Under the pieces are notes generated by a model. It had not been told where the DNA came from, did not search any database, and saw nothing but the letters and a program-made list of their open reading frames with translations. A DNA stretch of 64,000 bases from Limnohabitans sp. Jir61 (lineage in GTDB: Bacteria > Pseudomonadota > Gammaproteobacteria > Burkholderiales > Burkholderiaceae_C): contig NZ_NESD01000002.1 in assembly GCF_003063545.1 (NCBI RefSeq), positions 620,001-684,000 on the forward strand. The letters are read 5' to 3'. The position numbers and the translations under genes were made by a program. This document shows, piece after piece, positions 37,515-45,630 of the stretch (the first letter of the stretch is position 1; each line of letters begins with the position of its first letter).

Positions 37515-39809
37515 TTAGAAGTTGTATTTCAAATTACCAATAAAGGTGCGTTGCGGAAATGGGTGATACATGAAGTAATTGCGGTTGTTCAAGTTATCTA
37601 CGCCCAAAGATGCCGTTAGGTTTTTATCCACCTTGTAACGGGCCTTAATGTCAAACAACGTGTAGCCTTCAAAGCCTTGATAAGTGGCTGGATTCACATC
37701 GTTGTTGTCAATGGTTGAATAGAACTGTTTCTGATAACTACCACCCAAAGAGATAGACAGTTTTTCGTCTGGGCGATAGGTGGCAACAAACTTCACGCGC
37801 AAAGGCGAAACACCTGGGGTTTTATTTCCAACGACCGACTTTGCTGATCCCGTGCCATAACCATACCCGTCGTCTGCAGCAATCACTGAATCCACGCGCG
37901 TGATGGCTGAGAACAAATCGAGTTGATTGAAAATAAATTTTTCAATGTTGCTGCTCAACTCAACGCCACGCGAACGGACCTTAGCCACATTCTGCCAATA
38001 GGAATACAGCCCCGTTGGGTTGGCTGGGTTGGGATAGCCGTACTGAGAAATCAACGCATCCTTCGTGTCCTCTGCAAAGAATGAAACTCTGTAACTCACG
38101 CTGTTTACAACCTTGGAATACGCTGCCTCAAATGCATTCACATTCTCTGGCTTGATGGCGTTTGGACTGATGTTAAAGGGCTGCGTCGAGCCGCTGCTGC
38201 AAGCTGGGCTTCCTGTGCCAGCCGTGCAAGTGGAGACGTTGTACAACTCGCCCACGGTGGGGAAACGATAAGCATTGGCCAGTGACAAGTTAAGCAGCCC
38301 GCCATCCTGTAAATCAAACAGCGCAGCAAACTTGGGCGAGAAGTGATTCACAGAAACAAGCGGCTGGTTCAACGCAGAGGTTGAACTTGCATAAACGCCA
38401 CCATCATGCGACGTCCACGTTTCATACCGGCCACCCACGGTATAGCGAACACGCTCGTTGGCCTTGTAAGCATCTTGCGCCCAAATCGCTTTTGTTTCAC
38501 TGATGCCTTGAGCGATCGCGCTAGCGGTGCCCGTGTTGCCACCAAGCCAGTCGGTCACGTTGTTGGTGACGTTGTTCAACTTGGCAAAGTCTTGGTGATA
38601 ACCAAAACTCAGCTGATGTGCTGGTGCTTCGGCGGGGCGATAAATAGCCTTGGCATCGAAATTTGTCCAGTTCGTACCAGACATGTCTCTCACCTGCCCT
38701 TTGTAATTTGAATTATTGTTAACTGCAGAACCATCGCTATTTAAATAACCTGCCGTTCGTTGCACATCGTTCACGTAGCGCACGTTGGACAAGTTCAGTT
38801 CGTAGTCCCATGCACCTCGCGTATCAGACTTTAGACCAACCCCATTCACCCAATGCTCTTGCTTGTATCCGTAAACGCCACTGGCAAGCGTCGAACAAGG
38901 GCCTGCGCCTGTGGCGCAAAACCCATTCGACATATATGTTTGAGACGATGAGTCTGTATTACCCATGAACACGCCTGAGCTCAATGAGAGTTGCGTGTCT
39001 TGGTTGAGGTCCAACTTTAATTTGGCATTCACGTTGTCACTGACGCCATGCAGCAACGTGGTGGCGCCCAAGTAATAACCGCCGTTCGTGCCATCTTTTT
39101 TGATATACGGATACGGTGTCACGGTGGTACCCGTGCCAAAAGCGCGTGGCTGTGTGTTGGCATCTTGATGATTGAACAAGAGACGCCATGACATCGCTTC
39201 ATTTTTACCACCCAACAAAACTGTCGCCTGCTTGGTGTTGTACGTGTCATCCGTTTTGAATTGACTGAAGTTCTGGAAGGCATCCGTCACACTGAATGAG
39301 CCCTCAAACTCTCTGGAGGGTCGTTTCGTGGTGATGTCCACAACGGCGCCCATAGCGTTACCCGAGTACGCCGCAGAAAACGGGCCGTACATCACATCGA
39401 TGCGATCAATCTCATCCGGTGACACCACAAACCATTTAGGCGGGCCATAGTTGTTATCGTTGTACAACTGACTGGAAATCGGCATGCCATCTACCATGAC
39501 GATACTTTTGGCGCTGTAAGACACACCCCAAATACGAGTTGCAAGCGTTGCGCCGCCAAAGTCTGCCGAATCACGTTTCCTCACCATCAAGCTAGGCATG
39601 TATTTCAACGCGTCTGGCGTATCGATGATGTTCACTGTTTCAGAAATTTTTTCTGCCGTCGTGCTTTCCACCGTGTTGGGCATCTGATATTTTTGCCCCG
39701 CTGTTCTATCTGCGATGACTTCGATAGATTGCATCGCCGTGTCAGCAAATGCTTGGTTACCAATTGAAAAAGCGATCAGCGCGATTGGTGTGAGTTTTAA
39801 TTTTCTCAT
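37515..39809 (-). CDS. TonB-dependent outer membrane receptor, probably for copper
   Basis: Outer-membrane gated channel, 764 residues from the ATG at 39809. Signal peptide 1-22 (ends QAFA); the plug domain has LMVRKRDSADFGGATLATRI and VDGMPISSQLYNDNN (about residues 75-125); the barrel ends in an aromatic residue (NLKYNF), required for insertion. No TonB box is obvious. The company of DUF2946, YcnI and PCu(A)C argues for copper as substrate (OprC/NosA or BfrG-like), though it is longer than OprC and not rich in Met-His. The gene reads more AT-rich than its neighbours. Confidence 0.85.
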   Translation of the reverse strand: MRKLKLTPIALIAFSIGNQAFADTAMQSIEVIADRTAGQKYQMPNTVESTTAEKISETVNIIDTPDALKYMPSLMVRKRDSADFGGATLATRIWGVSYSAKSIVMVDGMPISSQLYNDNNYGPPKWFVVSPDEIDRIDVMYGPFSAAYSGNAMGAVVDITTKRPSREFEGSFSVTDAFQNFSQFKTDDTYNTKQATVLLGGKNEAMSWRLLFNHQDANTQPRAFGTGTTVTPYPYIKKDGTNGGYYLGATTLLHGVSDNVNAKLKLDLNQDTQLSLSSGVFMGNTDSSSQTYMSNGFCATGAGPCSTLASGVYGYKQEHWVNGVGLKSDTRGAWDYELNLSNVRYVNDVQRTAGYLNSDGSAVNNNSNYKGQVRDMSGTNWTNFDAKAIYRPAEAPAHQLSFGYHQDFAKLNNVTNNVTDWLGGNTGTASAIAQGISETKAIWAQDAYKANERVRYTVGGRYETWTSHDGGVYASSTSALNQPLVSVNHFSPKFAALFDLQDGGLLNLSLANAYRFPTVGELYNVSTCTAGTGSPACSSGSTQPFNISPNAIKPENVNAFEAAYSKVVNSVSYRVSFFAEDTKDALISQYGYPNPANPTGLYSYWQNVAKVRSRGVELSSNIEKFIFNQLDLFSAITRVDSVIAADDGYGYGTGSAKSVVGNKTPGVSPLRVKFVATYRPDEKLSISLGGSYQKQFYSTIDNNDVNPATYQGFEGYTLFDIKARYKVDKNLTASLGVDNLNNRNYFMYHPFPQRTFIGNLKYNF

Positions 39810-39872
39810 TCGACTTTCCACAAATCTCGGCTGCTACACGTCAGTGAAAAGACGATGCAAAGCCAACAAACT

Positions 39873-39902
39873 GGGCGGCGGCTTCGTTAGAGCCGATCGC
39901 CC
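39873..39902 (-). promoter_or_regulatory. Stem-loop between the DUF2946 gene and the TonB receptor gene
   Basis: On the minus strand GGGCG-AU-CGGCU, a seven-base loop, then AGCCG-C-CGCCC: ten GC-rich pairs with a small internal loop. It starts ten bases after the DUF2946 stop and is not followed by a T run, so it is not a plain terminator. Its place fits a regulatory element sensed by ribosomes on the leader gene. Confidence 0.65.
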
Positions 39903-39912
39903 GCTTTAAAGA

Positions 39913-40269
39913 TCAAAGGAAAAGTGCTGGCGGCCCACGCGATGGCAGCGGGGGCGCAGTGATGGCCGCAATGTGCGCAGCAGCGAGAGGCTGCAAGGCA
40001 TGGGCCAGTGGGGAGGGTTGAGTCAACGTGGTGTTGAGCTCGGGCGGCGGCGCGGTCATGGGCGTGCACAAAGGGCAGTCCATCGTTTTGGCCGATGCGG
40101 CGCTGTCATCGTCGCCCTGCACCACCAGCTTCATCACGCCAGTGCCGGTACACACCATGTCCATGCCCTTAGGGTTGAGCACGGGAGATGCAATGGCCAC
40201 ACCCACAGACAACGCAAACCACACCAGCACGAGGCGGGTGAGTTGGATGGCATGGCGCAGCTGTTGCAT
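39913..40269 (-). CDS. DUF2946-type leader protein of the copper operon
   Basis: Small protein of 118 residues: a hydrophobic segment at about 10-28, Cys40 (GMDMVCTGTG), a Cys-x2-Cys at 65-68 (MDCPLC), and a Pro-rich C-terminal part ending SRGPPALFL. The cysteines and the terminal Arg-Gly-Pro-Pro match the DUF2946 family as I remember it. In Bordetella pertussis a DUF2946 upstream reading frame (CruR) is reported to control a copper-uptake receptor gene; the position here is the same. The start has no clear Shine-Dalgarno site. It may act through being translated, or as an exported metal-binding protein, or both. Confidence 0.72.
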   Translation of the reverse strand: MQQLRHAIQLTRLVLVWFALSVGVAIASPVLNPKGMDMVCTGTGVMKLVVQGDDDSAASAKTMDCPLCTPMTAPPPELNTTLTQPSPLAHALQPLAAAHIAAITAPPLPSRGPPALFL

Positions 40270-40338
40270 GCGCGGAATTATGACGCATATGAAAAACCAA
40301 TCGAAGCGTCCGGCTAACGCCCGTCATACGACGCTTTA

Positions 40339-40352
40339 TTGACCTCCGTCAA
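40339..40352. promoter_or_regulatory. FNR-type box TTGAC-CTCC-GTCAA
   Basis: A perfect 5-4-5 palindrome in the 137-base divergent region between the copper operon and the DksA-like gene. It is 55-68 bases before the DksA-like start and 70-83 before the DUF2946 start, so it could serve either promoter. Confidence 0.55.
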
Positions 40353-40406
40353 TGATCCATGCGCCAGATAGGCGCAACATGAACTCAACAAAACCAAGGA
40401 GCTCAG

Positions 40407-40772
40407 ATGGACGCACAACACGCCACCACCTTCAAGCAAAAGCTTGAGCACCAACGCGCAAACTTGTTGGCGCAAATTGCACAGCAACGCGGTGGCAAAG
40501 CTAGCCGTGCAGAAGTGGCTGCCGAACATTTCGCGCACAACGAAGACTCAGACGCACAGGTCAACACCGCGCGCGACTTGGAGTTCGCCATCAACGAACA
40601 CGAAACCGCCGAACTGGCTGCAATTGACGAAGCTTTAGCCCGTTTGAGCGCAGGCACTTATGGCCACTGCATTGACTGCGACGCCACGATTCCCGAAGCA
40701 CGCCTGAGCGCCGCACCCGAAGCAGCTCGTTGCATTGGCTGCCAAGAAAAAATCGAACACAACCACCACTAA
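40407..40772 (+). CDS. DksA/TraR-family zinc-finger protein
   Basis: Small regulator of 121 residues with an N-terminal coiled coil and a C4 zinc finger at the C-terminus: CIDCD (about residues 90-94) and RCIGC (about 109-113). This is the DksA/TraR plan, in which the protein enters the secondary channel of RNA polymerase; it is shorter than DksA (151) and lacks the Asp-Ala-x-x-Asp tip, so it is a paralogue and not DksA itself. GGAG precedes the ATG. A His-rich end (EHNHH) may bind metal. Next gene starts 14 bases on. Confidence 0.85.
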   Translation: MDAQHATTFKQKLEHQRANLLAQIAQQRGGKASRAEVAAEHFAHNEDSDAQVNTARDLEFAINEHETAELAAIDEALARLSAGTYGHCIDCDATIPEARLSAAPEAARCIGCQEKIEHNHH

Positions 40773-40786
40773 GAAAGAGAAACAAC

Positions 40787-41158
40787 ATGACCACTTTTCA
40801 CGCCGTTGTTTGGATGGACCATAAAGAAGCCCATGTGTTGATGTTTGACCGTGAGCACGTGGAGAGCCAACGCGTCAAATCACGCAGCCATCACAAGCAC
40901 CAAGGCAAGCCCAACGAAGTTGCGCATTTGTATGCCGACATTGCCAAAGCGCTAGAAGGCACACACGAGGTGTTGGTGACCGGCCCAGGCTTGGCACGCG
41001 ACGAGTTCCGTGACTGGTGCAAACAGCACCACGCCCATGTCACAGTAGTGGACAGCATCGCCAGCGACCACCCCACCGACGCACAAGTGGTGGCCATGGC
41101 TCGTCAATATTTCAAGAAGTTTGACAACATGGCGGCTGACCCAGCGTTGGTCAAATAA
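40787..41158 (+). CDS. eRF1/Pelota-domain-like protein (annotated elsewhere as translational machinery protein)
   Basis: A 123-residue protein beginning FHAVVWMDHKEAHVLMFD, with VLVTGPGLARDEFRDWC at about 66-82 and SDHPTDAQVVAMARQYFKKF near the end. This pattern (TGPG then HPTD) resembles the middle domain of archaeo-eukaryotic release factors seen in bacterial baeRF proteins; similar genes are labelled translational machinery protein. No Gly-Gly-Gln motif is present, so it should not hydrolyse peptidyl-tRNA. It follows the DksA-like gene closely; the pair may act on transcription and ribosomes under low oxygen. Function is inference. Confidence 0.7.
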   Translation: MTTFHAVVWMDHKEAHVLMFDREHVESQRVKSRSHHKHQGKPNEVAHLYADIAKALEGTHEVLVTGPGLARDEFRDWCKQHHAHVTVVDSIASDHPTDAQVVAMARQYFKKFDNMAADPALVK

Positions 41159-41184
41159 AGCTGCTTGGCGTTTGTGCCACGCAC

Positions 41185-41217
41185 AAAAAAGCCCGCTTGT
41201 TCGCAAGCGGGCTTTTT
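41185..41217. terminator. Bidirectional terminator
   Basis: A perfect 9-bp GC-rich stem GCCCGCTTG/CAAGCGGGC with a TTCG loop, A6 before and T5 after. It serves the plus-strand eRF1-like gene and the convergent FAH-family gene. Confidence 0.92.
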
Positions 41218-41233
41218 ACTTTGAGAGGATCAG

Positions 41234-42247
41234 TTAAACGTCCGGCCCAACAACTGTTTGGTCAATCGCGCCAAAGACGCTTTGACCATCTTTGCCTTTG
41301 ACCTCAATGCGCACACTGTCGCTCGGCTTGAGGTATTCGGTGCTGGTTTTGCCATCCAGCAACATTTCAATGGCGCGTTTTTCGATCAAGCAGCTCACAC
41401 CCTTGGGCCATTCTTGTTTGCCATTGTTCTCGATCGGTGCGTTACTCACAGCACCGCTACCAACAACAGCGCCAGCGCGAACAGGTCGCGTTTTGCTGAC
41501 GTGTGCAATCAACTGGCCAAAGTGAAACGCCATGTCTGCACCCGCGTCACACATGCCCACCTTGCGGCCATTCACGGTTGACTGCACCGTCAATCGCACG
41601 CGACCGTTGTCCCAAGCGTCGCCCAGCTCGTCGAGCGTGACGGCCACAGGGCCAAACGCAGTAGCGGGTTTGGATTGCACATAGCCCAAGCCTTTGGGTA
41701 ATTCGTTTTTCGCCACCATGCGCAGTGACACGTCGTTGACCAAAACCACCAAGCGCACAGCCTCTAGCGCGTCGTCGACAGATGCGCCCATCGGCACGTC
41801 ACCTGTGATGACGGCCAGCTCAGCTTCAAAGTCGAGCCCCATGGCATCGTTGGTGCAATGGATGTCGGCTTGCGCACCTACAAAACAGTCGCCACTGCCT
41901 TGACTCATTAAGGGGTCTGTTTCCAGCGTGTCGTTGGGCAAATCAATGTCAAGCGCGGAGCGCACCGTGGTGACGTGGCTCAAATAGGCCGAACCATCCA
42001 CCCACTGAAAAGCGCGGGGCAGCGGTGCCATGCACATGGCGGGGTCAAACGGAAAGGCGTGACGCGCTTTGCCGTTGTTGAGGGTTTCATACAAGTCTTG
42101 CAGCTGCGGGGCGATGAAGCCCCAGTCGTCCAGCGCTTGCTGCATGCGGGTGGCGATGCCCGTCGCATAATGCGCGGTGCTCAGGTCACGCGATACAACC
42201 ACCAGTTGTCCGTCACGTGTACCGTCTTTGTATGTGGCTAATTTCAT
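41234..42247 (-). CDS. Fumarylacetoacetate hydrolase family protein
   Basis: Metal-dependent C-C bond hydrolase or decarboxylase of the FAH fold. 337 residues. The metal ligands are in GLDFEAELAVITGDV (two Glu) with a downstream VLVNDVSLR Asp; GSGAVSNAP is the conserved glycine-rich loop. In length and N-terminal domain (KLATYKDGTRDGQLVVVSRD) it is like the long FAH proteins of Burkholderiales. Homogentisate dioxygenase is not nearby, so tyrosine breakdown cannot be claimed. Divergent from the DUF3108 gene. Confidence 0.85.
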   Translation of the reverse strand: MKLATYKDGTRDGQLVVVSRDLSTAHYATGIATRMQQALDDWGFIAPQLQDLYETLNNGKARHAFPFDPAMCMAPLPRAFQWVDGSAYLSHVTTVRSALDIDLPNDTLETDPLMSQGSGDCFVGAQADIHCTNDAMGLDFEAELAVITGDVPMGASVDDALEAVRLVVLVNDVSLRMVAKNELPKGLGYVQSKPATAFGPVAVTLDELGDAWDNGRVRLTVQSTVNGRKVGMCDAGADMAFHFGQLIAHVSKTRPVRAGAVVGSGAVSNAPIENNGKQEWPKGVSCLIEKRAIEMLLDGKTSTEYLKPSDSVRIEVKGKDGQSVFGAIDQTVVGPDV

Positions 42248-42278
42248 GCCACGATTCTATGAAAGAACGCTGCCCGCC

Positions 42279-43340
42279 ATGCACGCCCGTGCCCTGCCAT
42301 CAAGCCCCATCCATTTGCAACGCAAACATGCGGTGCTGTTGGTAGCTGGCGTGTTGCTTTTGCACCTGTGGGTGTTGGCCGGCATGCCGCTGTGGTTTTC
42401 GCCCGAAGCGGGCAAGCCACTGCGCACGCAAGCGTTGATCACACGGCAAATTGAGGTGGCTGCACCTCGCGCGCCTCAAGTGCCTAACCCCATCAAGCCC
42501 GCACCAGCCAAACCTGCCCCTGTGTCACAACCGGATGCCGTCGCTGAGACGAGCGAAAGCACCAAGCCCTTGAAGTTTGATGAGTTCGGCCACGACCTCG
42601 CCGCCCCACTCAGTCTGCCAGCGCGTAGCGCTTCTGGCGTGGATTTGCCACCCTACAAACGCGCCGGTAGCGAAGGCTTGACCGACATCACCGCATTCAA
42701 AGCGCCAGACTCTGCCCTGCTGAAATACCAAGTGCAAGGCCAAGCCAAAGGCTTTAACTACTGGGCCTCGGCCGAGCTCAACTGGCAACAAGACGGCAAA
42801 GAATACGAAGCCCGTTTAGAAGTGAGCGCCTTTTTATTAGGCTCACGGGTACAGGTGAGCAAAGGCACGCTCGGGGCCGAAGGCATCATGCCCATCCGTT
42901 TTGGCGACAAAACCCGCAGCGAGCTAGCGGCCCACTTTCAGCGCGACAAAGGCATCATCAGCTTCAGTGCCAACTCGCCTGATGCACCGCTGCTCAAAGG
43001 CGCGCAAGATCGCCTGAGCGTGGTGTTGCAGCTCAGCAGCCTGTTAGCGGCCGATCCCACGCGCTTTCCAGCAGGCACCATGTTGTCGTTCCAAACCGTG
43101 TCGCAGCGTGAGGCCGAGGTCTGGCAATTCTTGGTTGAAAAAGAAGAAATGCTGCAACTGCCCTTTGGCGACATCAGCGCCATCAAACTCAACCGTAAGC
43201 CGCGCCGCGAGTTTGACCAACACATTGAGCTCTGGTTTGCCCCCACGTTGGGCTATCTGCCCGTGCGTTTACGCATTACCAATGCAAATGGCGACTTTGT
43301 GGACCAACTTTTAAGCAAAGCCGAAAAGCCCAGCCCTTGA
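42279..43340 (+). CDS. DUF3108 family membrane-anchored protein
   Basis: Protein of 353 residues with an N-terminal membrane anchor (AVLLVAGVLLLHLWVLAG, about residues 16-33), a Pro-rich linker (about 65-85, KPAPAKPAPVSQP) and a C-terminal DUF3108 beta-rich domain with YWASAELNWQQDGKEYEARL and DISAIKLNRKPRREFDQHIE. The plan is TonB-like without a TonB domain; it is most likely periplasmic. I use the ATG at 42279; one at 42246 is possible but would nearly touch the divergent FAH start. Function unknown. Confidence 0.75.
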   Translation: MHARALPSSPIHLQRKHAVLLVAGVLLLHLWVLAGMPLWFSPEAGKPLRTQALITRQIEVAAPRAPQVPNPIKPAPAKPAPVSQPDAVAETSESTKPLKFDEFGHDLAAPLSLPARSASGVDLPPYKRAGSEGLTDITAFKAPDSALLKYQVQGQAKGFNYWASAELNWQQDGKEYEARLEVSAFLLGSRVQVSKGTLGAEGIMPIRFGDKTRSELAAHFQRDKGIISFSANSPDAPLLKGAQDRLSVVLQLSSLLAADPTRFPAGTMLSFQTVSQREAEVWQFLVEKEEMLQLPFGDISAIKLNRKPRREFDQHIELWFAPTLGYLPVRLRITNANGDFVDQLLSKAEKPSP

Positions 43341-43352
43341 ATTTGGGCTTTT
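43324..43352 (+). terminator. Terminator overlapping the DUF3108 stop
   Basis: AAAAGCCCA and TGGGCTTTT form a 9-bp stem around an 11-base loop. The stop codon lies within the loop. Confidence 0.7.
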
Positions 43353-43399
43353 GAATCCGATATGCTTAGATGCAATTCGTTTTCCGCCGAAAGATCCCC

Positions 43400-43678
43400 A
43401 TGGACATGCTCTACAACTCCGACACGTATTCGGTCATGCACCTACAGGTGGACGATGCAACTGTGCCTGTCCGCCCCGACGTGCCCGCTTTGGCCCGCCA
43501 CGGCTTTGAGATCGTAGACAAGCGCTCAGGCAAAGAGATTTACCTCGAAGGCTCATGGGCCGAACAGTTCCAAGCCCATTTGCGCGCTTGGCAAGAAAAC
43601 GCGCCCAGCCAAGAAGAGGTGGAAGACACCTTGGCTGGCTACGCCGAACTGGCCCAAAACCCAGTTGTGGTGCACTGA
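43400..43678 (+). CDS. DUF3567 family protein
   Basis: Small cytosolic protein of 92 residues beginning MDMLYNSDTYSVMHL, the BTH_I0359-type family typical of Burkholderiales. HGFEIVDKRSGKEIYLEGSW is the conserved centre and EVEDTLAGYAELAQNPVVVH the end. I start it at the ATG at 43400; the frame is open 10 codons earlier. No function is known. It has its own terminator and stands between DUF3108 and purU. Confidence 0.82.
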   Translation: MDMLYNSDTYSVMHLQVDDATVPVRPDVPALARHGFEIVDKRSGKEIYLEGSWAEQFQAHLRAWQENAPSQEEVEDTLAGYAELAQNPVVVH

Positions 43679-43700
43679 ACCAGCTGCACACAAGACACCT

Positions 43701-43722
43701 AGGGCGCTTCGGTGCCCTTTTT
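43701..43722 (+). terminator. Rho-independent terminator after the DUF3567 gene
   Basis: A 7-bp stem AGGGCGC/GTGCCCT closed by a TTCG tetraloop and followed by T5. Confidence 0.85.
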
Positions 43723-43751
43723 CATGCCCAGTCCTACCTACAATTGCGCAC

Positions 43752-44597
43752 ATGACTGCATACATCCTGAATTTGTCTTGCCCTGATCGCCAGGGCATCG
43801 TGCACGCCGTGTCTGGCTTTTTGCTGGAGCGCAAAGGCAACATCGAAGAAGCCGCCCAGTACAACGACCCCGCCACGGGTTTGTTCTTCATGCGCGTGCA
43901 GTTCGCCTGCGATGCCGTGGGCCAAGACGACTTGCGTGCGCAGCTCGCCACCTTTGCAGACACCTTCGGCATGAAATGGACGCTGCACGACACCACCCAA
44001 CCCATGCGCACGGTTTTGATGGTCAGCAAAGAAGGCCATTGCCTGAACGACTTGTTGTTCCGCGTCAAAAGCGGCCTGCTGCCTTTGGACATTCGCGCCA
44101 TCATCAGCAACCACCGCGAGTTCTACCAATTGGCGGCCAGCTACAACGTGCCGTTCCACCACATTCCCGTCACCGCAGCGACCAAGGCACAAGCCGAAGC
44201 CAAAGCTTTTGAGGTGATCGAAGCCGAAGGCGCTGAGCTGGTGGTGCTGGCCCGCTATATGCAAATTTTGAGCGACGATTTGTGCAAGAAACTGTCAGGA
44301 CGCGCCATCAACATTCACCACAGCTTTTTGCCCAGCTTCAAGGGTGCAAAGCCCTATTACCAAGCGCATGACCGTGGCGTGAAACTGATTGGCGCTACCG
44401 CCCACTACGTGACCGCCGACTTGGACGAAGGCCCCATCATTGAGCAAGACGTGGCCCGCGTGGACCACAGCAAAACCGTGGAAGACTTCACCGCCCAAGG
44501 CCGCGACACCGAAAGCCAAGTGCTGGCCCGCGCTGTCAAATGGCACAGCGAACACCGCGTGCTGTTGAACGGCCACAAGACCGTCATCTTCAAATAA
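43752..44597 (+). CDS. purU: Formyltetrahydrofolate deformylase
   Basis: Hydrolyses 10-formyl-THF to formate and THF, balancing one-carbon pools and feeding PurT. 281 residues from the ATG at 43752. An ACT domain (about 1-80, LSCPDRQGIVHAVSGFL) precedes the formyltransferase domain with ISNHREF, NIHHSFLPSFKGA and the DEGPIIEQD segment holding the catalytic Asp. The GcvA-like regulator follows six bases later, which fits shared control of glycine and one-carbon flow. Confidence 0.95.
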   Translation: MTAYILNLSCPDRQGIVHAVSGFLLERKGNIEEAAQYNDPATGLFFMRVQFACDAVGQDDLRAQLATFADTFGMKWTLHDTTQPMRTVLMVSKEGHCLNDLLFRVKSGLLPLDIRAIISNHREFYQLAASYNVPFHHIPVTAATKAQAEAKAFEVIEAEGAELVVLARYMQILSDDLCKKLSGRAINIHHSFLPSFKGAKPYYQAHDRGVKLIGATAHYVTADLDEGPIIEQDVARVDHSKTVEDFTAQGRDTESQVLARAVKWHSEHRVLLNGHKTVIFK

Positions 44598-44603
44598 AGC
44601 GAC

Positions 44604-45479
44604 ATGACCAGCCGCATCCCGCCCATTCAGTGCTTGCTCACGTTTGAGGCGTTGGCGCGGTTGCGCTCGGTCACACAAGCCGCTGAAGAGCAATGCGTGA
44701 CACCCAGCGCGGTGAGCCACCGTGTGAAGCAGTTGGAACAGTTGCTGGGCGTCAAGCTGTTTGGCCGTGCGGATTTTTCGCTCACCACAGAAGGCAGCGA
44801 ATACCTCGCCCATGTGCGCGAAGGCTTGGCCATTCTGGAACGCTTCCCCGGCAAAGATGGCAGCGCCACACCCGGCAAGCGCAAACTGCGCTTGGCCGTG
44901 ACGCCCACCTTTGCTCGCTCCATCCTGATGCCGCGCCTGCGCCAGTTTGCTGATGCGTACCCCGAGATCGACATCACTCTTCAAGTGAGCATCCCGCTGT
45001 TGGACGTGGTGGCCGAAGACGCCGACCTGACCGTTCGCTTTGGCACGGGCCGTTACGCCGATGTGGAACACATGTGCTTGATGAAAGACGACGTGACGCC
45101 CTTGGCCTCGCCCGCCTACATTCGCGAACACGGTCCGTTTGATAACCCCGAAGACTTGGCTGACGCCACATTGTTGCGCAGCCCCTTAGAGCCTTGGCGC
45201 ACCTGGTTTGCCGCGCATGACCAAGACTGGCCCGAACCGATTGACGGCAGCAGCTTCAACGACATTGGCTTGATGTGCGACGCCGCAGCTCAGGGCTTAG
45301 GCGTGGGCCTAGTGCGCTTGAAGCTGGGTGCACCGTGGCTAGAGAACGGCACACTGGTGCGCATCTTCCCGCGTCAAGTGCCTAGCCCGCATGGGCATTA
45401 CCTGTGTTGGCGCACAGGCGCGATGGACCGGTGGGAGTGCGCGGCGTTTGCGGATTGGTTGAAGAAGGCTGTTCCTTAA
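44604..45479 (+). CDS. LysR-family regulator, GcvA-like
   Basis: LysR-type regulator of 291 residues in the GcvA subgroup: IPPIQCLLTFEALARLRSVT at the start, helix-turn-helix to about residue 60 (TQAAEEQCVTPSAVSHRVKQ), and the effector domain with DADLTVRFGTGRYADVE and AAQGLGVGLVRL. Many proteins of this subgroup do not control gcv genes, so I give no symbol. It is probably co-transcribed with purU. The repeat pair starts 16 bases after the stop. Confidence 0.88.
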   Translation: MTSRIPPIQCLLTFEALARLRSVTQAAEEQCVTPSAVSHRVKQLEQLLGVKLFGRADFSLTTEGSEYLAHVREGLAILERFPGKDGSATPGKRKLRLAVTPTFARSILMPRLRQFADAYPEIDITLQVSIPLLDVVAEDADLTVRFGTGRYADVEHMCLMKDDVTPLASPAYIREHGPFDNPEDLADATLLRSPLEPWRTWFAAHDQDWPEPIDGSSFNDIGLMCDAAAQGLGVGLVRLKLGAPWLENGTLVRIFPRQVPSPHGHYLCWRTGAMDRWECAAFADWLKKAVP

Positions 45480-45494
45480 GTCCTTGTTCTCGCT

Positions 45495-45582
45495 GTGAAT
45501 GTGAGGGGCCGTTACCGCCACACGGCTTACATCGCTGCGCGACGAATGGCGCCGTATGACGGTACCGACCCCTCCCATTCAC
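45495..45582. repeat. Long imperfect hairpin repeat, copy 1
   Basis: An 88-base imperfect palindrome: arms of about 32 bases (from GTGAATGTGAGGGG to CCCCTCCCATTCAC) around a core at 45524-45553. That 30-base core recurs, inverted, at 45659-45688 with one mismatch. The arms differ from those of copy 2 but match each other. This stretch and copy 2 make up most of the only long gene-free region. Confidence 0.8.
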
Positions 45583-45630
45583 GACACCCGACAAAACGTG
45601 ACGAAATACCCTTTTGCGCACAATACCTCC

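Noticed and set aside
40407..40772. True DksA
   Set aside because: Too short, and without the acidic Asp-Ala-x-x-Asp tip; it has only the coiled coil and C4 finger plan.
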